Assembly: GCA_037143795.1 (NCBI GenBank)
Contig: JBAWXZ010000006.1
Location: 104,421-168,420 of the forward strand
Source: Firm-13 sp037143795
GTDB taxonomy: Bacteria > Bacillota > Clostridia > Saccharofermentanales > Saccharofermentanaceae
Direction of reading: 5' to 3'
DNA: 64,000 bases
Shown here: positions 8,762-17,677 of the stretch, in pieces
Numbering within the stretch: the stretch's first letter is position 1
Layout of the letters: every line of letters starts with the position of its first letter
The notes under the pieces: model-generated
Database searches by the model: none
Seen by the model: the letters and a program-made list of their open reading frames with translations, nothing else
Told to the model about the DNA's origin: nothing
Made by a program: the position numbers and the translations under genes

Positions 8762-10169
8762 CGCCGGCATTCCGGAATTTCTCCTCAATTCACAGCGCTT
8801 CGGCATTCAGCTCGGACTTGTGCGAATGGAAAGCCTGATGCGCAGGCTGGGCAATCCGCAGGATAATTTAGCTTGCATCCACATTGCAGGGACGAACGGC
8901 AAGGGCTCGGTGACATCCTATATTGCATCCATGCTTGCTTCCGATAATTATCGGGTAGGTGTCTATACATCTCCTTTCCTTGAAAGATTTTCCGAGAGAA
9001 TCCGTGTTCTGGATGGTAAAAATTCACTGGTCCGCCTTCTTTCAGATGATGCCCAGGGAGAAATTCCGGTTCAGGACCTCTTTGAACTTTCTGAAAAAGT
9101 AAGACAAGCTGTTGCGGGAATGCTGGAAAACAAAGAGGAACATCCAACCGAGTTTGAACTGGTCACGGCGGTTGCCTTTCTGTATTTCAAACAAATGGAC
9201 TGCGATTACGTGGTTCTGGAAACCGGATTGGGAGGAAGACTGGATTCCACCAACATAATAATGAATTCTTTGTGTTCCGTTATAACGGCACTCGGATATG
9301 ATCATATGGACCGATTGGGGAATACAATCAGTGAAATTGCGCGGGAGAAAGCCGGGATCATAAAACCAAACGGAAATATTTTTCTCTACTCCCCGTATGA
9401 TACGGATCTTTCCGAAAAAGAGGCCGGCGAGGCGCTGGCGGTTATGATCGAAACCTGCAGGGAGCGCAGCGCTAAGCTTACAATAGTATCTGCCAATGAA
9501 CTGACCCGCGTGAAAAGTTCCGTTGACGGCCAGGATTTTACAGTGCCATATTTGTCGGGAATCCTCCGGATCAGCATGATCGGCGGCTATCAGCTTCAAA
9601 ATGCGGCACTTGCAGTACGGGCTGTAACCGGACTTGTATCGGAAAGCGGGATCCGGGAGGGACTATTACTTACAAGATGGAAGGGGCGGATGGAAGTACT
9701 CCGAAGGAATCCGCTGATACTCCTGGATGGAGGGCATAATCCACAGGGAGCCCGTTCGTTCCGTGATTCTGTGGATGATCTGTTTGCAGAAGATTTCAGG
9801 AAGAATCCTCCGAGGCTTATTCTTGGTTTTATGGAAGATAAGGATTACCCGCAAATACTTACCGTATTGTTTTCCGGTCTTCCATACCGTATACGGGAAA
9901 TTATTTGTGTCACCCCGGATAACCCGAGGGCATTGCCGGCAGAAAAGCTTGGAAAATACATTTCAGGCCATTTTTCGCAGGAAGCTCTGTTTTACAAGAA
10001 TCAAACGACTATGTATAATAAGCAAGGTAGGATTTCAGCTTTTAATGAGGCGGAAAGTGCTTGTTTCCAAGCACTGGAAGATTCGAAAGCCGATGGTGCC
10101 CCGATTCTTTGTTTGGGATCGTTATATCTGGCCGGTCAGGTTCGGGACACATTGAAAAAGAATATTTAA
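8739..10169 (+). CDS. folC: folylpolyglutamate synthase / dihydrofolate synthase
   Basis: Mur-ligase-family enzyme that adds glutamate to folates and probably also joins dihydropteroate to glutamate. The 476-residue product has the ATP loop AGTNGKGSVTSYIA (about residue 50), LETGLGGRLDSTN (about 165), GYDHMDRLGNTISEIAREKA (about 187) and DGGHNPQGA (about 331), all in family order. The GTG at 8739 overlaps the GtrA gene by 23 bases; a TTG at 8751 is an alternative start that would remove four residues. The gene sits in the same direction as its neighbours but shares no pathway with them, so it is probably just read through. Cytoplasmic. Confidence 0.95.
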   Translation: MKATLNNNAGIPEFLLNSQRFGIQLGLVRMESLMRRLGNPQDNLACIHIAGTNGKGSVTSYIASMLASDNYRVGVYTSPFLERFSERIRVLDGKNSLVRLLSDDAQGEIPVQDLFELSEKVRQAVAGMLENKEEHPTEFELVTAVAFLYFKQMDCDYVVLETGLGGRLDSTNIIMNSLCSVITALGYDHMDRLGNTISEIAREKAGIIKPNGNIFLYSPYDTDLSEKEAGEALAVMIETCRERSAKLTIVSANELTRVKSSVDGQDFTVPYLSGILRISMIGGYQLQNAALAVRAVTGLVSESGIREGLLLTRWKGRMEVLRRNPLILLDGGHNPQGARSFRDSVDDLFAEDFRKNPPRLILGFMEDKDYPQILTVLFSGLPYRIREIICVTPDNPRALPAEKLGKYISGHFSQEALFYKNQTTMYNKQGRISAFNEAESACFQALEDSKADGAPILCLGSLYLAGQVRDTLKKNI

Positions 10170-10214
10170 TCCGGACGGATATTTCCGGCCGAATGGATTG
10201 ATACGAGGAGAATA

Positions 10215-11285
10215 ATGATGGACTGGCGTAATGCCGCTGCTGCCTTCCCTCTGCTGGAGGAAAAAGACATTGCTTTTCTGCAATTGTCAAAAGAAGAAAA
10301 AGAGAAGGTTCTGACACTGTTTAACAGGGCTGTATCCAATGCACAGACAGATAGTGCGGATATCGCCATGATTGCACTCAAAAAACTTCTGACGCAATAC
10401 CCCAGTTGGGGAGAAGCGGCTCTTCTATATGGTGTTTGCCTGGCAATAGACGGCAGATACAAGCGCGCTGCGGCAAGTTTTGAACACGCTGTTTCCGTAG
10501 GACTGAAGACGGAAGAACTGACTTATATGGCACAGGTGTACAACAGGGAGGCAGACACGGAATTTGCACAGGAACGAAGGCACGCGCAGGGCGATGATGA
10601 AGCTGCCCGTAAAGGCCTGCTGGCTTCCGTCTTTTCATCAAAAAAGAAACGAAGCAGTGTATACAGCGAGATTGAAACGGAAGAACGCGGCCATATGCAG
10701 GCTCCGATTCTTACTCGCGTACCCCGTTCCTCGGGTAAAGCCAAGCTTGCCACCGACAGGGAACGCAGGGATGTAATGATGCAGTCAGGTGCCCCCAAAA
10801 GCGATTCGCAGGATGAAGAGATTGACGTATCAATTCCGAAAACCCCGGCCGAAAAGCTGCGCATGACAACAATTGCGTTAGGCGGTGTCCTGCTTGCCGT
10901 TCTGCTTGGTCTTGCCATTTGGTTCCTGATTATCCCGGCTGTTTCAACTTACCGTGAAAACAGCAATGCTTCGGCGAAACTTAAATATTTACTGTCATCC
11001 ATGGAAGCGCAGAAATCTGATCCGCTTGTGTCCGGAATTTTATCTGACTATGCAAAAACATATCCTTCCGCCTCGACATCCGCGCAGAATGCTACGGCGG
11101 GACAGACTGCGACGACGTCAGCGGCACCCAAAGAGACCACAGTGCCTGTACAAGGCTCTTCGGCAGCAATGACACCCACAACGCAAGCCGGCGCCCAGGT
11201 GAGCGCAGCGGCAACGCCAGACGCGTCAGCCAGTCCGGACGGGACTGCCGGACCGGCCGCGGCAACAAGTCCGACAACAAATTAA
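10215..11285 (+). CDS. uncharacterised TPR-like single-pass membrane protein
   Basis: Protein of 356 residues that I do not recognise as a named family. Residues of about 35-100 form amphipathic helices with a tetratricopeptide-like pattern (WGEAALLYGVCLAIDGRYKR, then AAASFEHAVSVG). A basic and polar stretch follows, then one membrane segment (LGGVLLAVLLGLAIWFLII, about residues 219-237). The last 70 residues are almost entirely Ala, Thr, Ser, Pro and Gln, a typical extracytoplasmic low-complexity tail. This predicts a cytoplasmic TPR-like head and an outside tail. The ATG at 10215 follows GAGGAG at 10205-10210. It lies between folC and thrC in the same direction. Any role in envelope assembly is guesswork. 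Confidence 0.7.
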   Translation: MMDWRNAAAAFPLLEEKDIAFLQLSKEEKEKVLTLFNRAVSNAQTDSADIAMIALKKLLTQYPSWGEAALLYGVCLAIDGRYKRAAASFEHAVSVGLKTEELTYMAQVYNREADTEFAQERRHAQGDDEAARKGLLASVFSSKKKRSSVYSEIETEERGHMQAPILTRVPRSSGKAKLATDRERRDVMMQSGAPKSDSQDEEIDVSIPKTPAEKLRMTTIALGGVLLAVLLGLAIWFLIIPAVSTYRENSNASAKLKYLLSSMEAQKSDPLVSGILSDYAKTYPSASTSAQNATAGQTATTSAAPKETTVPVQGSSAAMTPTTQAGAQVSAAATPDASASPDGTAGPAAATSPTTN

Positions 11286-11313
11286 GTGCAGACACGAAAG
11301 AGGAGGAGAGAAT

Positions 11314-12819
11314 ATGAAATATGTAAGCACAAGGGGAACTGACTATCAGTATAGTTCGGCTCAGGCGATCAAACAGGGGATAGCACCTGACGGGGGACTC
11401 TTTGTTCCGGAGTCAATTCCAAAACTCTCAAAAGAAGATCTCCAGCGAATGACCGCCCAGACTTATATCGAAACGACGGCGGATGTTCTTTCCCTCTACC
11501 TTGATGATTATTCTCATTCAGAACTTCTTGACTACTGCACGTGGGCATACGATCCGGAGAAATTCGGGGATGATCCGGCCCCGCTTGTACAGCTTAACAA
11601 ATACAATGACAGGGAATATATTCTGGAACTGTGGCATGGTCCTACAGCTGCATTTAAAGACATGGCGCTTCAGCTTCTGCCCTACCTGATGACAGGAGCC
11701 ATTCAGAAAACCGGGGAAAAGAGAAAGATCTGTGTACTTGCCGCAACTTCGGGGGACACGGGGAAAGCTGCCCTGGAAGGATTTAAGGACGTTCCCGGGA
11801 CCGAAGTCATAGTATTTTATCCGAATTCGGGCGTTTCCGAAGCACAACGCCTGCAGATGGTTACGACGGAAGGCGATAATGTTCATGTAATAGCTGTTAA
11901 GGGATGTTTTGATGATACGCAGTCCGGAGTTAAGCGGATTTTCGCCGATGAGGAATTCGAAAAAACACTCAAAGAAAAGGGTGTTGTACTTTCCTCAGCC
12001 AATTCGATCAACTGGGGACGGCTTGTCCCGCAGATAGCCTATTATGTGGCTTCCTATGCGGTTCTGCTCCGCGACGAGAAAATAGCCATGGGAGAACCGA
12101 TCAACGTGGTGGTGCCGACAGGCAACTTCGGAAATATCCTTGCTGCCTGGTATGCGATGAAAATGGGCGTTCCCATCAATAAGCTGATCTGCGCATCCAA
12201 CCGGAATAAAGTGCTTTCCGACTTCCTCAGAAGCGGAACCTATGACAGAAACCGCGATTTTTATAAAACGAATTCACCGTCTATGGATATTCTGATCTCT
12301 TCGAACCTGGAGCGGCTGCTTTTCGAGATCACCGGCAAAAACGGTGCAAAGATCCTTGAGTGGATGGGGTCGCTGTCTGAAAAAGGAGTGTACACCGTAG
12401 ATCCGACTACTCTGCGGACACTGCAGAATGTCTTTGTCGGCGGCTTTGCAGACGAGGCGGGAATCATCAAGACGATCCGTGAAATCTATGACCGCTGCGA
12501 TCACGTTATTGATACGCATACAGCGGTAGGATTCAATGTGTACGGGCGATATTACCAAAGATCAGCGGATGAGACCAAAACAATATTTATTTCCACTGCA
12601 AGCCCGTTCAAATTCGCCGACTCTGTTTTGGATGCAATATTCGGGGTCGGATACAGCAGGGGAAGATCAGCCGAGGTCATTATCCGCGAACTGTCGGAAG
12701 AGAGCTCACTGCCTGTGCCCGCAGGATTGTCCAATCTTTCCGAAAGACAGGTCCTGCATGATACACTGATCGAAAAAGACGATATGCAAAAGCAGGTACT
12801 GGAGATTCTGTCCAGGTAA
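11314..12819 (+). CDS. thrC: threonine synthase
   Basis: Pyridoxal-phosphate enzyme that turns O-phosphohomoserine into threonine. The 501 residues match the longer class of threonine synthases, with the cofactor lysine in HGPTAAFKDMALQLLP at about residue 116, the phosphate-binding region LAATSGDTGKAALEGF, and VPTGNFGNILAAWYA. The N-terminal MKYVSTRGTDYQYSSAQAI is typical. The ATG at 11314 has GAGGAGGAGAG just before it. No other threonine-pathway gene is nearby and no T-box or other riboswitch is visible in the 28-base gap before it. A strong hairpin follows the stop. Confidence 0.96.
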   Translation: MKYVSTRGTDYQYSSAQAIKQGIAPDGGLFVPESIPKLSKEDLQRMTAQTYIETTADVLSLYLDDYSHSELLDYCTWAYDPEKFGDDPAPLVQLNKYNDREYILELWHGPTAAFKDMALQLLPYLMTGAIQKTGEKRKICVLAATSGDTGKAALEGFKDVPGTEVIVFYPNSGVSEAQRLQMVTTEGDNVHVIAVKGCFDDTQSGVKRIFADEEFEKTLKEKGVVLSSANSINWGRLVPQIAYYVASYAVLLRDEKIAMGEPINVVVPTGNFGNILAAWYAMKMGVPINKLICASNRNKVLSDFLRSGTYDRNRDFYKTNSPSMDILISSNLERLLFEITGKNGAKILEWMGSLSEKGVYTVDPTTLRTLQNVFVGGFADEAGIIKTIREIYDRCDHVIDTHTAVGFNVYGRYYQRSADETKTIFISTASPFKFADSVLDAIFGVGYSRGRSAEVIIRELSEESSLPVPAGLSNLSERQVLHDTLIEKDDMQKQVLEILSR

Positions 12820-12847
12820 GGATATGTGTTTTTGAATTAACAATAAA

Positions 12848-12881
12848 AATCCCCCGCCTGTGAAAACACGGACGGGGGATT
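12848..12881. terminator. bidirectional intrinsic terminator between thrC and a PadR gene
   Basis: A 15-base stem (AATCCCCCGCCTGTG pairing with 12867-12881, two wobble or mismatched positions) closes a four-A loop. A-rich sequence flanks one side and T-rich sequence the other, so it can stop thrC and the convergent PadR gene. Confidence 0.85.
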
Positions 12882-12928
12882 CTTTACGTTAATTGGATAA
12901 GCAGAAGCGGTAAATACGATTCAGAGAC

Positions 12929-13285
12929 TTACCCTTTGATAATCAGCTGAATGCCCTTGTTGAGCTCGCTGAAGTCTTCCTTCAGGGAAACAAGATAAGC
13001 TTTTCCGGCATCGGTGATGGAATAGTATCTTCTGAGCCGGTTGTCTTCTGAAATCTTCTTTTCAAACTCTTCGATGTAGCCGAACTTCATCAATCTGTAG
13101 ATGGCAGGATACAGGGTTGCAACTTTATACAGGCCCTTGCTGCGGCTCTCGAATGACTGGATCAGCTGGTATACATACATGGGGCTCTCAGACAGAAGAT
13201 GAAGAATCAACATCTCAACCGTTGCCTTCTTGTAGTTCTCGCGCATTCCTTCAGGTGTTCCACTTCTTGTCATGTTCTCTTGCAT
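12929..13285 (-). CDS. PadR-family transcriptional regulator
   Basis: Small winged-helix repressor of 118 residues, in the usual size range for the short (s1) PadR subfamily. The HTH is at about residues 22-80 (VEMLILHLLSESPMYVYQLI, then KVATLYPAIYRLMKFGYI), and the wing contains RRYYSITDAGKAYL. The ATG at 13285 has GAGGTGAAAG before it on the minus strand. It is a single gene, convergent with thrC. PadR proteins usually repress a neighbouring membrane protein or exporter and often themselves, but no obvious target gene is adjacent here. A putative self-operator overlaps its promoter. Confidence 0.9.
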   Translation of the reverse strand: MQENMTRSGTPEGMRENYKKATVEMLILHLLSESPMYVYQLIQSFESRSKGLYKVATLYPAIYRLMKFGYIEEFEKKISEDNRLRRYYSITDAGKAYLVSLKEDFSELNKGIQLIIKG

Positions 13286-13340
13286 AATCTTTCACCTCAC
13301 AAATAAATAGGATAAGAAAATAACCAATAATTCCAATTCC

Positions 13341-13382
13341 ATTGTATCAAATTTTTAGCATTCGTAAACAATCGATATTGTT
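13341..13382 (-). promoter_or_regulatory. promoter and candidate operator of the PadR gene
   Basis: On the minus strand TTTACG (plus 13363-13368) and TACAAT (plus 13341-13346) are 16 bases apart. An inverted repeat, AACAAT-CGAT-ATTGTT at 13367-13382, touches the -35 box. That position suits autorepression. The repeat is short, so the operator call is inferred. Confidence 0.45.
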
Positions 13383-13499
13383 ATTTTCACCTTATATACT
13401 AAGAAATGTATGAATTTTTTGTGTCTTATTGAGCAATTTTTTGATTCAAACTTAAATATTGCAGAATACATAGATATATTTCAAAATTACCACTTGATA

Positions 13500-15107
13500 T
13501 TAGGCATGTATTTCTTCCAAAAGAAGTCCCGGATTTCTTTCGAGGGCCCAGGAAATGCCCCACTCCGATTCGAAAAGTATGACTGGGGCATCCTCTTTAT
13601 CGAGAACCAGAAGGGAAGTCGAGGTAATTGTGATTTTGCGAAGATCGATCGGCTCTTCCGGATTTTTCTGGACAGCCCATCGTGCATGACGGTAACTTAA
13701 GTTGGTCCGCAGGATTTCAACACCGTATTCATTCTTCAGCCTGTGCTCGAGAACCTCGAACTGAAGGACACCGACAACGCCCATGATATAGGTCTCCGTT
13801 CCTATGTCCGGCTGCTTATAAAGCTGGATGGCGCCTTCTTCCGAAAGCTGATCGACGCCCTTCAAAAACTGTTTGCGCTTCATGGAGTCGATGGGCATTA
13901 CACGTGCGAAAAATTCCGGCGGGAAGACAGGGATGCCTTCGAACTGGAAAGAAGAATTCGATGAAGTCAGTGTATCACCGATACGGAAAATACCCGGATC
14001 GAAAATGCCGATAATGTCTCCCGCATAGGCGTCTTCGACAATTGTCCTGTCCTGTGCCATGAATTGCTGAGGCTGGGCAAGCGTTATTTTTTTGCCTAGC
14101 CGGACATGTCTGACGGACATCGCTTTTTCGAATTTGCCGGAGCAAATTCGCAGAAATGCCATACGGTCGCGGTGATTCGGATCCATATTGGCCTGGATTT
14201 TAAAAACAAATCCGGAAAAGAAATCATCATCCGGCTGAATCATACCAATGTCCGTATGACGTGCAACCGGTGTGGGCGCCATGGCAAGGAAACTCTTGAG
14301 GAACGGCTCAACTCCGAAATTGGTACTCGCTGATCCGAAAAAGACAGGAGTAAGTTCACCTTTTAAAATTTTATCAAGATCAAACGGATCCCCTGCCATA
14401 TCAAGAAGCTCAATATCCGCACGAAGGGTATCATAATAATGACCGCCAAGAATCTTTCTGAGTTCTTCGTTATGCGAGTTTGTGGTACTTGAGGAGATCA
14501 TGCTGGCTCCGTGATCCCCTGCCGTTGCATCAAAAAGAAGAACCTGATCATCGCTTCTGCTGTATACGCCTTTGAAATCGCCGTCGGTTCCTATCGGCCA
14601 GTTCATCGGAGTCGACCGGATGCCGAGGACTTTTTCAAGTTCGTCAATCAAATCAAAAGGGTTCTTGGATGCACGGTCCATTTTGTTGATGAATGTGAAA
14701 ATCGGAATCCCGCGTTTGCGGCAGACTGCGAAGAGCTTTATTGTCTGTGCTTCCACACCTTTGGCTCCGTCAAGAAGCATAACGGCGGCGTCGGCGGCAC
14801 AAAGCGTACGGTATGTGTCTTCCGAGAAGTCCTGGTGGCCGGGAGTATCAAGAATATTGATGCAGTAGTTGTCATATTCAAACTGCATTACGGATGAGGT
14901 AACAGAGATACCGCGCTGCTTCTCAATTTCCATCCAGTCGGATGTAGCATGGCGCGAAGCTTTCCTCGCCTTGACGGATCCGGCCATATGAATGGCACCG
15001 CCGTATAGCAGCAGCTTTTCCGTGATTGTCGTTTTGCCGGCATCGGGATGAGATATAATCGCAAAAGTGCGTCTTCTTTTTATTTCGTTCCTTGATGCGA
15101 TATCCAT
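13500..15107 (-). CDS. prfC: peptide chain release factor 3 (GTPase)
   Basis: Translational GTPase that removes release factors 1 and 2 from the ribosome after termination. All GTP-binding motifs are present in the 535-residue product: SHPDAGKTTITEK (G1, residues 19-31), RGISVTSSV (G2), DTPGHQDFSEDTYR (G3) and INKMDR (G4). The G1 neighbourhood and MDIASRNEIKRRRTFAI start are characteristic of RF3 and not of EF-G. The ATG at 15107 has AGGAG a short way before it on the minus strand. Transcribed alone, divergent from the NYN gene. Length and motifs are normal, so the gene appears intact. Confidence 0.96.
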   Translation of the reverse strand: MDIASRNEIKRRRTFAIISHPDAGKTTITEKLLLYGGAIHMAGSVKARKASRHATSDWMEIEKQRGISVTSSVMQFEYDNYCINILDTPGHQDFSEDTYRTLCAADAAVMLLDGAKGVEAQTIKLFAVCRKRGIPIFTFINKMDRASKNPFDLIDELEKVLGIRSTPMNWPIGTDGDFKGVYSRSDDQVLLFDATAGDHGASMISSSTTNSHNEELRKILGGHYYDTLRADIELLDMAGDPFDLDKILKGELTPVFFGSASTNFGVEPFLKSFLAMAPTPVARHTDIGMIQPDDDFFSGFVFKIQANMDPNHRDRMAFLRICSGKFEKAMSVRHVRLGKKITLAQPQQFMAQDRTIVEDAYAGDIIGIFDPGIFRIGDTLTSSNSSFQFEGIPVFPPEFFARVMPIDSMKRKQFLKGVDQLSEEGAIQLYKQPDIGTETYIMGVVGVLQFEVLEHRLKNEYGVEILRTNLSYRHARWAVQKNPEEPIDLRKITITSTSLLVLDKEDAPVILFESEWGISWALERNPGLLLEEIHA

Positions 15108-15174
15108 TTATGTATTTTCTCCTTGCAGACGGGGCTTTTCTTGAGGATCACAGGGCAAAGCCGCAAATCTGACT

Positions 15175-15202
15175 TTGAACGGATTTCAAAATAAGCTATA
15201 AT
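15175..15202 (+). promoter_or_regulatory. predicted sigma-A promoter for the NYN-malQ pair
   Basis: TTGAAC at 15175-15180 and TATAAT at 15197-15202 with a 16-base spacer. The start codon of the NYN gene is 89 bases after the -10; no stable leader structure was noticed. Confidence 0.6.
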
Positions 15203-15291
15203 CATAGTAGTTCTTATTAATGCAGATGTGAATTGCTGCATAATTATATCAGTCTTGCTGTATTTGTGGCAAGCAAGAGAGGAAATATAAG

Positions 15292-16107
15292 ATGTCAGAA
15301 GTTGGAGATACAAGACTTGCTGTTCTGATTGATGCTGATAATGTCTCTGCAAGCTATATTAAGCCTATGATTGAGGAGCTTGCCCGATATGGCAACCCAA
15401 CTATAAAAAGAATATATGGGGATTGGACCAAACCAAACCTTGGCAGCTGGAAATCGGTTCTTCTGGATTTCGCTTTCCAGCCGATACAGCAGTTCGGCTA
15501 CACGACAGGGAAGAATGCAACGGATTCCGCGATGATTATTGATGCAATGGATATATTGTATTCCGAAAAAGTGGCGGGTTTCTGCCTGGTTTCCAGTGAC
15601 AGTGATTTTACAAGACTTGCAACACGTCTTCGTGAGGCAGGAAAGATTGTATATGGTATCGGCGAAAAGAAAACACCTTCACCATTTATTGCCGCCTGCG
15701 ACCGCTTTATTTATCTCGAAATCCTTGGGGTCAACCCTGCTGAAGAGTATCAGCTGCAGCACGACGCGCAGGAGCCTTCCGGCTTACGCGTATCGGCGCA
15801 GGATGAGAGGTCGGCTAAAATTCCCGCTGCCCAGGCTTCCCGTTCCATTGGTCCCATCGACAAGGCGACAATCAGTCTGATCGAGAGCTCCATTGCGGAC
15901 CTTGCAGACGATAACGGCTGGGCTTTCCTTGGGGCAGTCGGCAACCTGGTACTCAAGAAGAAACCATCCTTTGACTCAAGAAATTTCGGGTTTGCAAAGC
16001 TGTCCCAGATGATCCGGTCGATTGAGGGTATAGAGAGCGAAGAACGCATCAATGAGAAAAATCCCCTTGTTACACTGATCTATATTCGAAATGTGGAGGA
16101 TACCTGA
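15292..16107 (+). CDS. NYN-domain putative RNase with OST-HTH/LOTUS domain
   Basis: LabA/YacP-like protein of 271 residues. The N-terminal NYN (PIN-like) domain has the acidic metal-site motifs: AVLIDADNVSASYI (about residues 10-23), TDSAMIIDAMDILY (about 79-92) and LVSSDSDFTRLA (about 103-114). The C-terminal 75 residues (SLIESSIADLADDNGWAFLG onward, with FDSRNFGFAKLSQMI) look like an OST-HTH/LOTUS RNA-binding domain. The pairing of NYN and OST-HTH is a known bacterial architecture predicted to be an RNA nuclease or RNA-binding factor; the substrate is unknown. The ATG at 15292 has a weak ribosome binding site (GAGGAAA). malQ starts two bases after the stop, so the two are co-transcribed, although they share no known pathway. 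Confidence 0.88.
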   Translation: MSEVGDTRLAVLIDADNVSASYIKPMIEELARYGNPTIKRIYGDWTKPNLGSWKSVLLDFAFQPIQQFGYTTGKNATDSAMIIDAMDILYSEKVAGFCLVSSDSDFTRLATRLREAGKIVYGIGEKKTPSPFIAACDRFIYLEILGVNPAEEYQLQHDAQEPSGLRVSAQDERSAKIPAAQASRSIGPIDKATISLIESSIADLADDNGWAFLGAVGNLVLKKKPSFDSRNFGFAKLSQMIRSIEGIESEERINEKNPLVTLIYIRNVEDT

Positions 16108-16109
16108 AT

Positions 16110-17639
16110 ATGACTCGAGCAAGCGGAGCACTTATGCATATTTCTTCTTTGCCGGGACCTTTTGGCACAGGATGCTTCGGTGAAGAAGCGATCGCTTTTG
16201 CCGGGCTTCTCAGGACGTCCGGTTTTTCGTGCTGGCAGGTGCTGCCGTTTTCACAGCCCGGGACCGGCGACTCACCCTACCAGAGCTATTCTGCTTTTGC
16301 CGGTAATATGTTTTTTATTGACCCCAGGCAGCTTTTTGCTGAAAATCTTATTACCGAAAGCGACCTTGAAGAGGCAAAATACGACGGGTCGGTGAATGAG
16401 GTCAATTTTCAATGGCTGAGGCAAAACAGGGAGAACCTTCTACGCAAAGCCTATAAGAATATATCGGAAGAGCTTATTGCAGAGACGCAGGCGTTCTGCC
16501 TGAACAATCTTTGGCTTGATGATGTGGCGCTGTTCGAGACAATCAGAAAGATCGAAGGCAAGAAATCCTGGTGGCAATGGGAAAACGCTGCTCTTCGTAT
16601 GCATGACAGGACTGCGATCGAAGTGATTCGATCCGATTACCATGATGAATATTTCTATTTCTGCTTTGTACAATATGAATTTTACCGCCAGTGGATGAAC
16701 CTTAAAGCGAGGATTAATGAGATAGGAATTACTATTATCGGAGATATTCCGATATATGTCTCGGCAGACAGTGCCGATGTATGGGCGAATAATTATCTTT
16801 TCCAGGTTAGGCCGGATCACAGCTTTGCGTATGTTGCAGGTGTACCGCCCGATTATTTCTGCGAAGACGGTCAGCTCTGGGGCAATCCGCTTTATGACTG
16901 GGAAGCGCATGCCAAAGATGGATATGCGTGGTGGATTCAGCGCCTGTCAATAAATTTCACGCTTTTCGACAAAGTAAGGATTGACCATTTCCGCGGATTT
17001 TGCTCCTATTGGAGTGTTAACTCGCAGGAAGAGACAGCAAGGAACGGTGAATGGCTCAAAGGACCCGGTATGGCTCTTTTTCAGAAAGTGGCCGAGGTTT
17101 TCCCGGATCCCCCGATTATTGCGGAAGATCTCGGGGATATTGATGATGATGTCAGGGTTTTTCTTGCGGACACAGGGTTTCCGGGTATGCATGTCCTTCA
17201 GTTCGGATTCGATCCGAATAGTGACAGTACGCATTTAACTCACAATTATGAGAAGAATTCGGTTGCCTATACCGGTACCCATGACAACAATACCCTGCTC
17301 GGATGGCTGCTGGAAGCAGATCCGGAAACAAGGGAATTTGCTCTCAGGTACTGCAGCCCGGTTGAACTCGACCCGACGGAAGGCGGACCGCAAAGTCCCT
17401 CGTGCAGGGCTATGATCCGTCAGGTATGGCAGTCCCATGCAGACCTTGTGATCGCTCCTGTACAGGATCTTCTCGGATACGGGAAGGAAGCGCGTATGAA
17501 TATTCCCGGATCGCCTAAGGGCAACTGGGTATTCCGTGCAACACAGGAGGGACTCGATTCCATGGACACAAAATGGCTCTGGGATATGAACAGCCTATAC
17601 CGCAGACTAACCATTGTCAGCGCAGATGCAAATGCGTGA
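16110..17639 (+). CDS. malQ: 4-alpha-glucanotransferase (amylomaltase, GH77)
   Basis: GH77 enzyme that transfers maltosyl and longer glucan units between maltodextrins in starch or glycogen metabolism. The 509 residues are standard length. Visible signatures are GDIPIYVSADSADVWAN (about residues 211-227), VRIDHFRGF with the nucleophile Asp near residue 292, IIAEDLGDI with the acid/base Glu near 339, and AYTGTHDNNT. The N-terminal ISSLPGPFGTGCFGEEA is typical. The ATG at 16110 lies inside a GGAGG-led context, two bases after the NYN gene. No phosphorylase or maltodextrin transporter is next to it. Confidence 0.96.
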   Translation: MTRASGALMHISSLPGPFGTGCFGEEAIAFAGLLRTSGFSCWQVLPFSQPGTGDSPYQSYSAFAGNMFFIDPRQLFAENLITESDLEEAKYDGSVNEVNFQWLRQNRENLLRKAYKNISEELIAETQAFCLNNLWLDDVALFETIRKIEGKKSWWQWENAALRMHDRTAIEVIRSDYHDEYFYFCFVQYEFYRQWMNLKARINEIGITIIGDIPIYVSADSADVWANNYLFQVRPDHSFAYVAGVPPDYFCEDGQLWGNPLYDWEAHAKDGYAWWIQRLSINFTLFDKVRIDHFRGFCSYWSVNSQEETARNGEWLKGPGMALFQKVAEVFPDPPIIAEDLGDIDDDVRVFLADTGFPGMHVLQFGFDPNSDSTHLTHNYEKNSVAYTGTHDNNTLLGWLLEADPETREFALRYCSPVELDPTEGGPQSPSCRAMIRQVWQSHADLVIAPVQDLLGYGKEARMNIPGSPKGNWVFRATQEGLDSMDTKWLWDMNSLYRRLTIVSADANA

Positions 17640-17677
17640 ATGGTTTGTCTGTCATGCTAAGAAAGTAACGGTACATT

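Noticed and set aside
11286..11313. T-box or threonine-responsive leader before thrC
   Set aside because: The gap is only 28 bases and consists mostly of the ribosome binding site.
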